52,868 nt of DNA, from positions 1-52,868 of the forward strand of contig NZ_LZIJ01000066.1 in assembly GCF_001667115.1 (NCBI RefSeq), given 5' to 3'. Each line of letters begins with the position of its first letter. The stretch's first letter is position 1. This document shows, piece by piece, positions 22,146 to 30,569 of this stretch. The position numbers were made by a program, and so were the translations under genes. A model generated the notes under the pieces. It did no database searches. It saw only the letters and a list, made by a program, of their open reading frames with translations, and was not told the origin of the DNA. The stretch is from Mycobacterium sp. 852002-51163_SCH5372311. GTDB lineage: Bacteria > Actinomycetota > Actinomycetes > Mycobacteriales > Mycobacteriaceae.

Positions 22146-22483
22146 TCAGACGCGAGCCGTTTCGGAGCGTCGCACCAGCAGCGCACCGCCGATCCCGACC
22201 GCCCGACCAGCGTTAGCGGAATGGACCAGCTGCGCCGGGTAGACAGCGACGACTCGCATTGCGCCACAAAGTCGGTGTGCGGGATGACTTGATTGAGGAT
22301 CGGGATGTTGGCCCCGTTCCTTTCGTTGGCATTCTTGGCCGCGGAGAGATCGGAGGCGATCCCGCTGCCACATGCCACGGAACCGCCGTTGCCGTCGGAC
22401 ACCGACACCGGCACCAGGAGTCCGATCACGCCGGCGAGCAACAGCAAAGCTCCCACCGCGATGATCACCCGTCGCGCAGTCAT
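22146..22483 (-). pseudogene. Small secreted/membrane protein gene with apparent frameshift
   Basis: The ATG at 22483, with GGGAGG upstream, starts MTARRVIIAVGALLLLAGVIGLLVPVSV, a signal anchor. A CGSGIASDLSAAKNANERNGANIPILNQVIPHTDFVAQCESSLSTRRSW region with two cysteines follows, then a second helix beginning SIPLTLVG. Here the frame breaks. The original frame continues as RSGSAVRCWCDA with no helix, while the next frame gives VGIGGALLVRRSETARV and a stop at 22146, which completes the expected transmembrane segment. The 338-bp span is one base short of a whole number of codons, so one base seems lost near 22195-22210 in a G-rich run. It could be a real pseudogene or a sequencing error. Confidence 0.75.
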
Positions 22484-22636
22484 TGTTGGCCTCCCGTCGA
22501 ATAACACCTGGTAAGACGGTTAGCCGCTAGATCGGGCGGTTAAACGTGAGAACTCTGTGAAGCGACTTGCCCGGTCCAGTATTAGTTCGGGCTGCTCGGG
22601 GTATCCGCCGGTGTGTTCCCGAGGAAAGGACCGCTT

Positions 22637-23101
22637 ATGACGGCGACCCGAGAGATGGCCGCTACCCGGGAGGTGAGAGCGTCCTGCCAGCAGATCTGGG
22701 ACGTGCTGGCCGACGGATGGACGTACAGCCAATGGGTGGTGGGCAACAGCAGGACTCGTGCGGTCGACTCGCACTGGCCGCAGCCGGGGTCGGCGATCCG
22801 GCACTCGATCGGGGTATGGCCGTTGGTGATTGACGACCAGACCACGGTCGAAAGCTGTACCCCTGGCCGGGAACTCGTGCTGCTCGCCGGCCTGGGTTCG
22901 CTTGGCGCCGCCCGGATAACGATGCGGCTGACCGAGATTCCCGACGGTTGCCGAGTCGAGATGATCGAGGTTCCGGCGGCCGGTCTGGTCAACGTGATTC
23001 CCGACCGACTGACGCTGGCAGCCATCTATCCGCGCAACCGGGAGTGCTTGCTGCGGCTGACAGCATTGGCCGAACGTCTCGAACCCGGGCAGGTCAATTA
23101 G
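22637..23101 (+). CDS. SRPBCC-family (polyketide cyclase/START-like) protein
   Basis: A 154-aa protein of the helix-grip fold: ATREVRASCQQIWDVLADGWTYSQWVVGNSRTRAV, with typical W-x-Y-xx-W spacing, and a C-terminal helix after GLVNVIPDRLTL. Such proteins bind hydrophobic ligands, but the ligand is unknown. The ATG at 22637 has GAGGAAAGGA 6-16 bases upstream and fits the family length. Two bases separate it from the next gene, a phytoene-desaturase-like enzyme, so the two form an operon. They may act on the same lipid or isoprenoid substrate (inference). I do not recall this pair at this place in H37Rv. Confidence 0.88.
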   Translation: MTATREMAATREVRASCQQIWDVLADGWTYSQWVVGNSRTRAVDSHWPQPGSAIRHSIGVWPLVIDDQTTVESCTPGRELVLLAGLGSLGAARITMRLTEIPDGCRVEMIEVPAAGLVNVIPDRLTLAAIYPRNRECLLRLTALAERLEPGQVN

Positions 23102-23103
23102 CG

Positions 23104-24693
23104 ATGACGGATGTCGTCGACGCGGTCGTGATCGGTGCCGGACACCACGGCCTGGTCGCCGCATCGATGCTGGCCGATGCCGGTTGGGACGTGCTGGTGC
23201 TCGAAGCCCAGCCCGAACCGGGCGGCGCGGTACGCAGCGCCGAGCTGACACCGGGCTACATCACCGATCTGTTCAGCTCGTTCTATCCGATGACGGTGGC
23301 CTCGCCCGCGATGGCGGCGTTGCAGCTGGAGGATCACGGGCTGCGATGGTCGCATGCGCCGGCGGTGGTGGGCCATCCGCGCAGCCCGGATGACGACGAC
23401 CCGCCCGTCCTCTACCGCGATCCCGCGCGCACCGCTTCGGAATTCGCGCGTCGCGAACGCGCCGACGGCGACAATTGGTGGCGGGTCGTGGAGTTGTGGA
23501 ACAGGATCAAAGCGCCGCTGCTCGACGCCATGTTGGCGCCGTTTCCACCCGTTGTTCCGATGCTGCGGTTGCTGCTCAAACTCGGTACCTCCGAGGCGAT
23601 GCGGCTGGCCCATCTGCTGGTGCAGCCGGCGAACACCATGGTGGATCGGCTGTTCGACGGCGAGGCGCCGCGAGTGTTGTTGCTGGGCAACGCAATGCAC
23701 GCCGACGCCCCGCTGGATGCGCCGGGCAGTGGCGCGTTCGGGTTCTTGATGACGATGCTCGGCCAGGACTATGGCTGGCCGGTGCCGGTGGGCGGTTCCG
23801 GTCAGTTGACGTCCGCTCTGGTCAAGCGGGCGTGTTCAGCCGGAGCGCGAATTGAATGTAGCCAGAACGTTTCTCGCATCCAGGTTCGCGGCCGTAGGGC
23901 TGTCGGGGTGAGCACAGCCGAGGGTCGGACGGTCCGCGCGCGGCGTGCGGTCGTGGCTGATGTGACCGCACCGCGATTGTTCTGCGACATGCTGCCGGCA
24001 GGCGTGGTTCCGGAGGGCCTGCGTCGCGAGCTCGAGCACTACGTGTGGGATCCGCCGGTGGTAAAGGTCAACTATGCGTTGGACAGTCCGATTCCGTGGC
24101 GGTCGGCGAGCCTGCAGGCGCCCGGCACTCTTCATCTGGGAGCAGACGGGCACGGGCTGGTGCGCTGGATGGCCGATCTGAACACCCGGGTCGTACCCGA
24201 CCGTCCCTTCATGCTACTGGGACAGACCACCACAGCCGACCCGAGCAGATCGCCTGCCGGCACCGAAAGCGTTTGGGCTTACACGCATTTGCCGCGAAAC
24301 GTGGCAGACGATGAGTCAGCGGAGCAGTTGGCCAAATCGGTGGACCAGGTAATCGAAGAGCATGCGCCGGGCTTCGGTTCGCGAGTGGTCGAGCGGTTCG
24401 TGCAACGCCCGTCGGACTTGGAGGCCAGCGATGCCAATCTGCATCTGGGCGCTCTGAATGGCGGAACCGCCTCACTGCAGCAGATGCTGATCTTTCGTCC
24501 CGCCCCTGGGATGGGACGCGCCGAAACCCCGGTCGAGCGGCTGTATTTGAGCAGCGCCTCGGCCACACCCGGGGGTTCCGTGCACGGCGCATGTGGACGT
24601 AACGCGGCCAATGCCGCGCTGGCCGCGCACGGCGTCACCGGTTGGCCACGACGCAAGTTGAGCCGAGCGGCGATCTCGCTGCTCACCAAGTAA
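23104..24693 (+). CDS. FAD-dependent oxidoreductase, phytoene desaturase/dehydrogenase-like
   Basis: A 529-aa flavoprotein. The N-terminal dinucleotide fold is VVIGAGHHGLVAASMLADAGWDVLVLEAQPEPGGAVRS. A central VPVGGSGQLTSALVKRACSAGARIECSQNVSRI is typical of the carotenoid-desaturase/amine-oxidase superfamily. The C-terminal FAD motif is YLSSASATPGGSVHGACGRNAANAAL. The real substrate is unknown. Mycobacteria carry several such proteins that do not make carotenoids, and no crtB or crtE gene is nearby. It starts at ATG 23104, directly after the SRPBCC stop. The next gene, pepB, is convergent, and a family B repeat fills the gap. Confidence 0.92.
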   Translation: MTDVVDAVVIGAGHHGLVAASMLADAGWDVLVLEAQPEPGGAVRSAELTPGYITDLFSSFYPMTVASPAMAALQLEDHGLRWSHAPAVVGHPRSPDDDDPPVLYRDPARTASEFARRERADGDNWWRVVELWNRIKAPLLDAMLAPFPPVVPMLRLLLKLGTSEAMRLAHLLVQPANTMVDRLFDGEAPRVLLLGNAMHADAPLDAPGSGAFGFLMTMLGQDYGWPVPVGGSGQLTSALVKRACSAGARIECSQNVSRIQVRGRRAVGVSTAEGRTVRARRAVVADVTAPRLFCDMLPAGVVPEGLRRELEHYVWDPPVVKVNYALDSPIPWRSASLQAPGTLHLGADGHGLVRWMADLNTRVVPDRPFMLLGQTTTADPSRSPAGTESVWAYTHLPRNVADDESAEQLAKSVDQVIEEHAPGFGSRVVERFVQRPSDLEASDANLHLGALNGGTASLQQMLIFRPAPGMGRAETPVERLYLSSASATPGGSVHGACGRNAANAALAAHGVTGWPRRKLSRAAISLLTK

Positions 24694-24735
24694 CGCCCGG
24701 CCGACCCGTGGGTTCATTCCGAATCCGTGGCGTCG

Positions 24736-24854
24736 GTTGTGAACTTACGGCTTTGGTTGTGAGTCCTGGGCGGAAATCTGCGCCGATTCCCGCCGTACGT
24801 GCACAACCAAAGCCGTAGCTTCACAACCAAAGCCGCAGGCTCACAATGAAAGCC
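24736..24854. repeat. Family B intergenic repeat, copy 1
   Basis: The unit begins GGTTGTGAACTTACGGCTTT, continues to TGTGAGTCCTGGGCGGAAAT and GCGCCGATTCCCGCCG, and ends in three spaced CACAAcCAAAGCC-like units on the right. The outer motifs are inverted relative to each other (TTTGGTTGTGAG against CACAACCAAAG), so the RNA could fold. It fills the gap between the convergent oxidoreductase and pepB genes. Related copies lie at 38437-38574 and 44173-44294. Confidence 0.8.
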
Positions 24855-24860
24855 AGACTG

Positions 24861-26414
24861 CTAGCCGTTCTGCACGATGTCGTCCAGCACCGCGAACATG
24901 GTGCGCGTCGGCACACCGGTGGCGCCCTTGGGGGTATAGCCCCACGCGCTGCCGGTGTTGTATGCCGGGCCGGCGACATCGATATGGGCCCACTGCACTC
25001 CGTCGGCCACGAATTCGCGCAGATACACCCCGGCCACCAGCATTCCGGCGAATCGCTGTCCGCTGACATTGGCCAAGTCGGCAACGGTGGATTTCAAATC
25101 GTCCTTGAGTTCGTCGGGCAGCGGCATCGGCCAGCCGTTTTCGCCGACGCGCTGCGAGATCGCGGCGACGCGGTCGCGGAACTCGTCGCTGCCCATAACG
25201 CCGGGAATCCGGGCGCCCAGCGCGACGGTCTGCGCCCCGGTCAGCGTGGACGTCTCGATCAGGTAGTCGGGATTGTCCTCGCAGGCCCGAACGATTGCGT
25301 CGGCCAGGATCAGCCGGCCCTCCGCGTCGGTGTTGAGTACCTCCACGGTTGTCCCGCCGTACTGCGTCAGCACGTCACCGGGACGTTGCGCGGTGGCCGA
25401 CGGCATGTTCTCGGCCATCGGGACGGTGGCGATCACGTCGATGGGAAGCTCCAGTTGCGCGGCCAGCGCCACGGTGGCGATGACGGCGGCGGCCCCGCCC
25501 ATGTCCGAGGTCATGTGGTGCATCGACGCGGCCGGCTTGATCGAGATCCCGCCGGTGTCAAAGGTGATGCCCTTTCCGACCAGCGCCACCTTCTTGGCCT
25601 TCCTGCCCTGCCGGGGATTGGCCAGCCGCGAGCCGCGGTGGATCAGCCGCACCAGCTGCGGCGGCCGCGACGAGCCCTGCCCGACGCCGATCACCCCGCC
25701 GTAGCCGGCTTTGCGCAGCGCCTTGTCGTCGAGCACCTCCACCTCGAGACCGACCGATTCGCCCAAAGCTTTTGCACGCTTTGCGAATTCGGCGGGAAAC
25801 AGATGACTCGGCGGAGTGTTGACCAAGTCGCGGGCCGTCGCGACGGCGGTCGCGACGGCCGCGCCGCGCTCACTCTGCTTCTTGGCGTCCTTGGCGGTGG
25901 ACAGCACGGTGATCCGGCGCAGTCCACTGTCTTTCGGCGCGGTCTTGGCGCTGCGGAACGCGCTGAACCGGTAGGCGCCCAGGATCAGCCCTTCGACGAC
26001 GGCCGAGCAGGTGTCTTCGCCGGGCAACTCGCCCAGCGTGGTGATCACCGTCTCGGCGTTACCGAGCGATCGCGCGGCCACACCGGTGGCGCGCCGGATG
26101 GTGTCCGACGGCCACTCGTGACGGGGCTTGCCCAGGCCGACGGTCAGCACACTGCCCACTGGCAACGACGGCACCACCAGTCGGTGTACTTGTTCGCTGG
26201 CGCCGGTGGCGTCCAATGCGCGCAGGCCGGCCTCGATTTCCGCCACCACGTCGGCGGTCAGGAACGGCTCGGCTGACGCCACGACCGCCCCTGGCCGGTC
26301 GTCGTCGCCGGTCGAGACGACCGGCACCAGCAAGACCGAAGAACCCACGCTGCGCTTGGGCAGCGAGCTGGCGACGGTGACGGTGGGGGATTGGTAGGCC
26401 GATTCGATGGTCAC
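24861..26414 (-). CDS. pepB: Leucyl aminopeptidase, M17 family
   Basis: A cytosolic metallo-aminopeptidase of about 517 aa that removes N-terminal residues from peptides. The catalytic half is very typical: [29 protein letters not shown], the signature [13 protein letters not shown] and the C-terminal [10 protein letters not shown] and [10 protein letters not shown]. The metal ligands Lys, Asp, Asp, Asp and Glu of the family are all present. I chose the GTG at 26414 ([10 protein letters not shown]), which aligns with the H37Rv start. A GTG two codons upstream at 26420 is possible. It lies 54 bp after the adenylyl cyclase stop on the complementary strand in the same direction (H37Rv equivalent Rv2213). 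Confidence 0.96.
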   Translation of the reverse strand: MTIESAYQSPTVTVASSLPKRSVGSSVLLVPVVSTGDDDRPGAVVASAEPFLTADVVAEIEAGLRALDATGASEQVHRLVVPSLPVGSVLTVGLGKPRHEWPSDTIRRATGVAARSLGNAETVITTLGELPGEDTCSAVVEGLILGAYRFSAFRSAKTAPKDSGLRRITVLSTAKDAKKQSERGAAVATAVATARDLVNTPPSHLFPAEFAKRAKALGESVGLEVEVLDDKALRKAGYGGVIGVGQGSSRPPQLVRLIHRGSRLANPRQGRKAKKVALVGKGITFDTGGISIKPAASMHHMTSDMGGAAAVIATVALAAQLELPIDVIATVPMAENMPSATAQRPGDVLTQYGGTTVEVLNTDAEGRLILADAIVRACEDNPDYLIETSTLTGAQTVALGARIPGVMGSDEFRDRVAAISQRVGENGWPMPLPDELKDDLKSTVADLANVSGQRFAGMLVAGVYLREFVADGVQWAHIDVAGPAYNTGSAWGYTPKGATGVPTRTMFAVLDDIVQNG

Positions 26415-26468
26415 GCGCACTCACCCTAGTCGGGGGACGGTGCCGTCCGAGTGAGCGGCCGACCGGGT

Positions 26469-27647
26469 CTAGCCACCGCAGCCGGGGCTGAGGTCGGCAC
26501 CGTCCCCGCTGTGCAATTCGAAGGCGGCCACCGGGGCGTCAAAACCCTTGAGCGTCAACGGGCCACGCGCTTCGGCGGGCCAGTCCGGCAATTGGTCGCG
26601 CAACTGCGACGACGCCAGAATCTGACATGGCGCTGCCGCCGCCACCAGACGCGCGGCCAGGTTGACCGGACTGCCGAAATAGTCGCCATTGATGGCCAGC
26701 ACGGTGCCGTAGGCAAGGCCCGCCCGGACCTGCAGACCCTCCTCGCGTCCCCGCGGATGGTCGACGAGATCGACCGCCGCCTGCGCAAGGCGCTCCGGCG
26801 ACCCGCATACCCACATCACCTCGTCGCCGATGAACTTGACCACCCGGCCACCGTCGGCATGCACCACCTCTGAGACTGTGCCGGCGAATTCGTTGAGTAG
26901 GTACGACAATTCCGCGGGGGCAAGCGCCTGAGTGAGCGCAGTGAAGCCGGACAGATCCGCAAAACCGACGCCACACACCACGCTCGCCGTCGTGTCGCGA
27001 AGGACGCCCTCGAAGTGGGTGCGCGCGCTGATCAGGTGGTGGCGGTGGACAACGTCGATCAATGCCCCGATCCGCGGGACGAACTCCGCGACCGCGCGAT
27101 ACGCCTGCGCCGTGGCCAGCTCGTCGTGGGTGTGGGTCATCTGGATGTCCGGCGTTCCGGCGCGGATCACTGTCGACTCAGCCTCCGCGAGCCGCGACAT
27201 CGTGGCGCCGAGCACCCGCAGCATGCCGAACGCGCCGTCCTCACCCACCACCGATTTGATGGCCACCCACGTCGCCAGGGCGTCGACATCGGCCTGGCTG
27301 AGCACCGGGATGTCAGGACCGGCGACCGTCAACCCGAGCAGCGCCCACACGTGCGCGACCTCCTCGGGCGCCACCCCGAGTTGTTCGGCCGCGGCCGGAA
27401 AGGTGTAGATCGGCCGTCCAGACCACGACAGGACGTCCCCGGCCAGTCCGAACAGCCGGCCGCGCTGCTCAGCCTCGACCATCTCGTCGACGGTGAAGCC
27501 GAGGTCGTCCAGGTACTTGATCAGGTCTGCACGCTCACGCGGGTTCGCGATTCCGGCCGCCTCGAGTGCGTCGAAGTCCAGTGGCGATCGCAAGCGCGGC
27601 GATGCAGGGCGCGGCGGGTCGCCACCATCAGCCACGGCATCGGACAC
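26469..27647 (-). CDS. Class III adenylyl cyclase (Rv2212-like)
   Basis: A 392-aa protein that makes cAMP from ATP. The N-terminal 200 residues are an all-helical regulatory part. The catalytic domain has metal Asp231 in FADLSGF, Asp275 in KFIGDEVM, the substrate-binding Lys271, and the transition-state pair Asn329/Arg333 in PVNLAARL, so the active site is complete. The H37Rv homologue (378 aa) is soluble and is stimulated by acidic pH and fatty acids. The gene starts only 49 bp from the end of an IS607-family tnpB that lies upstream on the same strand. Its native promoter region has therefore been displaced or replaced. Confidence 0.94.
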   Translation of the reverse strand: MSDAVADGGDPPRPASPRLRSPLDFDALEAAGIANPRERADLIKYLDDLGFTVDEMVEAEQRGRLFGLAGDVLSWSGRPIYTFPAAAEQLGVAPEEVAHVWALLGLTVAGPDIPVLSQADVDALATWVAIKSVVGEDGAFGMLRVLGATMSRLAEAESTVIRAGTPDIQMTHTHDELATAQAYRAVAEFVPRIGALIDVVHRHHLISARTHFEGVLRDTTASVVCGVGFADLSGFTALTQALAPAELSYLLNEFAGTVSEVVHADGGRVVKFIGDEVMWVCGSPERLAQAAVDLVDHPRGREEGLQVRAGLAYGTVLAINGDYFGSPVNLAARLVAAAAPCQILASSQLRDQLPDWPAEARGPLTLKGFDAPVAAFELHSGDGADLSPGCGG

Positions 27648-27673
27648 CTGCCCAAGTCTGCCAGCAATACCGT

Positions 27674-27710
27674 TGCGAGTGAGTGATCATTAGTGATCAT
27701 GCGACTCGCA
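27674..27710 (-). repeat. Hairpin/direct repeat across the tnpB stop; possible omega-RNA stem or element end
   Basis: TGCGAGT at 27674-27680 pairs with ACTCGCA at 27704-27710, enclosing two palindromic TGATCA copies (27684-27689 and 27694-27699). AGTGATCAT is also repeated directly at 27682-27690 and 27692-27700. The tnpB stop is at 27697-27699. TnpB guide RNAs overlap the gene's 3' end and finish at the element end, so this structure may belong to such an RNA or be a terminator (inference). Confidence 0.5.
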
Positions 27711-29076
27711 CCCCATCTCGGGGTTGTTCGGCAGCCTTGGGGCTGCGTCCCTTCCGCGCTTCACGGCCACCTGCCGGGCCAAGCCCGGTCTTAGGGTCGG
27801 CTCCACGCTTGACGGCGGCCCCAACTGGGCCGACGACGCTAGGTGTTTGCTCGTAGCGTGCGAGGTTCACCGCGGCGTTGTCATCACGTTGGTGGATGAC
27901 CGAACAGTGGTCGCAGCGCCACTTTTCGTCCCAGCCGACGTCTTGCACATGCCCGCAGCCATGGCAGGTTTTCGACGACGGGAACCAGCGGTCGACGACC
28001 ACCAGTGCTGAACCGTACCAGCCCGTCTTATACGACAGGTGCCGGCGCGGCGTGCCCAGGGCTGCATCTGAGAGTCCACGTCTACGCGCGCGGGCACCCG
28101 GGAGGCCCTTTTGCCGCAGCATCCCGGCCGCATCTAGCCCTTCGACAACGATGCGGCCGTGGGTTTTGGCCAACCGCGTTGTCAGGACGTGCAAATGATG
28201 CGTGCGGATGTCGTTGACCCGGCGGTGCAGCCTGGAAATCTTGGTGCTGCGCTCACCATAGCGCCGTGAGCCTTTCGAACAGCGTGACCGCGCCCGGGAA
28301 ACGTGCCGCAGCTTGTGTAGCGCGGCGTCGAGCGGCCGCGGATTGGGCACTTGTTGGAGCACTGTCCCGTCCTCGTTGGCGACAGTCGCGAGGCGCCGCA
28401 CCCCAACATCAATTCCCACCCGTGAAAGGGGGTCCGCCACTTTCGGTTGCAGGGGACGTTGGACGAGGACGCGCACACTCGCGTCCAGCCGGGTGCCATT
28501 CCGGCGCACCGTAATCGCCAGCACCCGCGCTCGACCTTTCGCGATGAGCCGCTCAATCCGGCGCGTGTTCTCGTGCGTGCGGACGGTCCCGATGACCGGC
28601 AACGTCAGATGCCGGCGATCGGGCTCCACACGCATCGCACCGGTCGTGAACGACACACGATCGGGGTCGTGTCCCTTCTTCTTGAATCGGGGGAAGCCCA
28701 TCCTTCTGCCAGCACGTTTGCCTGATCTCGAGGCCTGCCAGTTCCAGTACCCGTGGACCGCGCCGCTGATGCCGTCGGCGTAGGCCTCCTTCGAGCACTC
28801 CGACCACCACACCTGGCCTGTCTCAGCGTTGACACACACGCCGTCTTTTACTGTGTTCCAGCGCTTGCGCAACATCCGCAGCGACGGCTTCTCCGACTCG
28901 GCGCCGGTCGCATGCCACGCCTCAATATCAGCTTTTAGTTTGGCCACGGTCCAGTTGTATGCCTTACGCCGAGCGCCGAAATGCCTCGCCAAGTCGGCGG
29001 CTTGTTCGCGTGTTGGGTCCAGAGTGAATCGAAACGCCTGCACCGTCCAGCCCTCAGGAACCTCAAACTTTGCCAT
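27697..29076 (-). CDS. tnpB: TnpB (IS607/IS605 OrfB family), RNA-guided nuclease homologue
   Basis: A 459-aa TnpB, the ancestral relative of Cas12 that uses a transposon-encoded omega RNA to cut matching DNA. The N-terminal OrfB helix-turn-helix-like region is followed by an oligonucleotide-binding barrel. The RuvC residues are present: Asp223 in GIDVGVRRLA, Glu312 in VVEGLDAAG and Asp398 in QRDDNAAVN. The zinc ribbon has Cys371, 374, 388 and 391. Nothing is missing, so it may be active. The ATG at 29076 overlaps the stop of the tnpA remnant. A basic, Gly/Pro-rich tail of about 50 residues follows the last RuvC motif. Its 3' end carries a hairpin, and the adenylyl cyclase gene lies 49 bp downstream in the same direction. 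Confidence 0.93.
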   Translation of the reverse strand: MAKFEVPEGWTVQAFRFTLDPTREQAADLARHFGARRKAYNWTVAKLKADIEAWHATGAESEKPSLRMLRKRWNTVKDGVCVNAETGQVWWSECSKEAYADGISGAVHGYWNWQASRSGKRAGRRMGFPRFKKKGHDPDRVSFTTGAMRVEPDRRHLTLPVIGTVRTHENTRRIERLIAKGRARVLAITVRRNGTRLDASVRVLVQRPLQPKVADPLSRVGIDVGVRRLATVANEDGTVLQQVPNPRPLDAALHKLRHVSRARSRCSKGSRRYGERSTKISRLHRRVNDIRTHHLHVLTTRLAKTHGRIVVEGLDAAGMLRQKGLPGARARRRGLSDAALGTPRRHLSYKTGWYGSALVVVDRWFPSSKTCHGCGHVQDVGWDEKWRCDHCSVIHQRDDNAAVNLARYEQTPSVVGPVGAAVKRGADPKTGLGPAGGREARKGRSPKAAEQPRDGVRVA

Positions 29077-29324
29077 CAGGCCACCGCGTCTTCGGTAGCA
29101 GCCGCAGCGACGGCGCGCTTTGCACCGTTCTGCGCAGCGCGTTTGTCATACAGCGGCGCACGTATCGAGGTCAGAATCTAGGTCACCTCTCGCACCAGAT
29201 CGTCATGAACCCCAGACGAATCCACCACGACCAATTCGCGGCCCTGCGCCGCGAGCGCGGCCCGCACATATTCGAAGCCGAACCGCGAAATACCGTTGCG
29301 TTCAGCCCACCCAGCGGGATTCAT
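29076..29324 (-). pseudogene. tnpA remnant: C terminus of IS607-type serine recombinase
   Basis: Translating leftward in one frame gives [20 protein letters not shown], then [20 protein letters not shown], a threonine, an in-frame TAG at 29178-29180, and ILTSIRAPLYDKRAAQNGAK ending in a stop at 29076-29078. This is the well-conserved end of IS607 TnpA (RFG.EY..AAL.AQGR..VVVD...DDLV...TEILTS..A.LY.KRAA), where the TAG replaces a Glu or Gln codon. The resolvase catalytic domain upstream is absent. The terminal TGA overlaps the tnpB ATG. It was too broken to appear as a long open frame. Confidence 0.85.
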
Positions 29325-29406
29325 GCCCCGTTCCTACAGCACACCACTGACAACTAACGACCACTCAGACCGCATCAGTTGGCACCCCTCATTAGGGTGG
29401 GACGAC

Positions 29407-30513
29407 GTGACCGACCTGCAGCACGGACCGCTGGAAGACCGCCATCGCGAGCTGGGCGCGAATTTCGCTGAGTTCAGCGGCTGGCTGATGCCGGTGTCGT
29501 ATGCCGGAACGGTCAGCGAACACAAAGCCACCCGCAACGCCGTCGGCCTGTTCGACGTCAGTCACCTCGGCAAAGCATTGGTTCGCGGTCCCGGTGCGGC
29601 GGAGTTCGTCAACTCCGCGCTCACCAACGACCTGAGCCGCATCGAACCGGGCAAAGCGCAATATACGTTGTGCTGCACCGAATCTGGCGGCGTCATCGAC
29701 GACCTGATCGCCTACTACGTCGACGACGACGAGATCTTTCTGGTGCCCAACGCCGCCAATACCGCCGCCGTGGTCGACGCGCTGCAGGCCGCCGCTGAGG
29801 CTGGTTTACGCGCCGGGCTGAGCATCACCAACCAGCACCGGTCATATGCGGTGCTGGCGGTGCAGGGTCCACGTTCGACGGATGTGCTGGCGGCGCTGGG
29901 GCTGCCCGCCGACATGGATTACATGGGCTACGCCGATGCCTCCTACTCCGGGGTGCCGGTGCGGGTCTGCCGCACGGGCTACACCGGCGAGCACGGTTAC
30001 GAACTGCTGCCCCCGTGGGAGTCCTCGGGGGTGGTGTTCGATGCCCTCGTCGCGGCTGTCGCGGATGCCGGCGGTGAGCCCGCGGGCCTGGGGGCCCGCG
30101 ACACGCTGCGCACCGAGATGGGTTATCCGCTGCACGGCCACGAGCTTTCGCTGGATATCTCGCCGCTGCAGGCCCGCTGCGGGTGGGCGGTCGGCTGGAA
30201 GAAGGACGCGTTCTTCGGTCGTGACGCGCTGCTGGCCGAGAAGGAGGCCGGGCCGCGGCGGCTACTGCGCGGGCTGCGCATGGTCGGACGCGGTGTGCTG
30301 CGTCCGGGGCTGACGGTGCTCGCCGGCGACGCGCCGGTGGGAGTCACCACGTCGGGGACGTTCTCGCCGACCCTGCAGATCGGAATCGGGTTGGCGCTCA
30401 TCGACACCGACGCCGGCGTCGAGGACGGCCAGCGAGTCATCGTCGACGTGCGGGGCCGACCGGTGGAGTGCGAAGTGGTGCGACCGCCGTTCGTCGCCGT
30501 CAAGACCCGGTAG
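29407..30513 (+). CDS. gcvT: Glycine cleavage system aminomethyltransferase (T protein)
   Basis: A 368-aa enzyme of glycine catabolism that passes the aminomethyl carbon from the H protein to tetrahydrofolate. Visible marks are [15 protein letters not shown], the [14 protein letters not shown] region, [33 protein letters not shown] and the C-terminal [12 protein letters not shown]. The GTG at 29407 begins [20 protein letters not shown]. The frame is open upstream, but that part falls in IS flank sequence. It is slightly shorter than my recollection of the H37Rv protein (379 aa). The IS607 remnant ends about 80 bp upstream, so the promoter may have been altered. ilvE follows after 56 bp. Confidence 0.95.
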   Translation: MTDLQHGPLEDRHRELGANFAEFSGWLMPVSYAGTVSEHKATRNAVGLFDVSHLGKALVRGPGAAEFVNSALTNDLSRIEPGKAQYTLCCTESGGVIDDLIAYYVDDDEIFLVPNAANTAAVVDALQAAAEAGLRAGLSITNQHRSYAVLAVQGPRSTDVLAALGLPADMDYMGYADASYSGVPVRVCRTGYTGEHGYELLPPWESSGVVFDALVAAVADAGGEPAGLGARDTLRTEMGYPLHGHELSLDISPLQARCGWAVGWKKDAFFGRDALLAEKEAGPRRLLRGLRMVGRGVLRPGLTVLAGDAPVGVTTSGTFSPTLQIGIGLALIDTDAGVEDGQRVIVDVRGRPVECEVVRPPFVAVKTR

Positions 30514-30569
30514 CGGACCGGCATTTGCACGGCAAATAACCATTGGCACCCGGAGATACAATCAGCGCC

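Larger units (their letters stand above)
27674..29324 (-). mobile_element. Decayed IS607-family insertion sequence (tnpA remnant + tnpB)
   Basis: An intact tnpB preceded, with a TGATG overlap, by the C-terminal remnant of an IS607-type serine recombinase. That gene pair and coupling define the IS607 family, and mycobacterial IS1535-like elements have the same design. The 5' catalytic part of tnpA is gone, so the element cannot transpose on its own. IS607 elements lack terminal inverted repeats, so both ends are approximate: the left end lies somewhere in 27648-27697 and the right end in 29310-29406. It interrupts the divergent intergenic region between the adenylyl cyclase gene and gcvT. Confidence 0.8.

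Noticed and set aside
22067..22507. Intact 146-codon minus-strand gene overlapping ephD
   Set aside because: After about 22200 the frame loses its membrane helix and runs antisense into ephD. The alternative frame completes the helix and stops, so a frameshift is the better reading.
27650..29330. IS200/IS605 element with Y1 transposase
   Set aside because: No HUH/Y1 transposase trace is seen. The remnant beside tnpB matches the IS607 serine recombinase C terminus.
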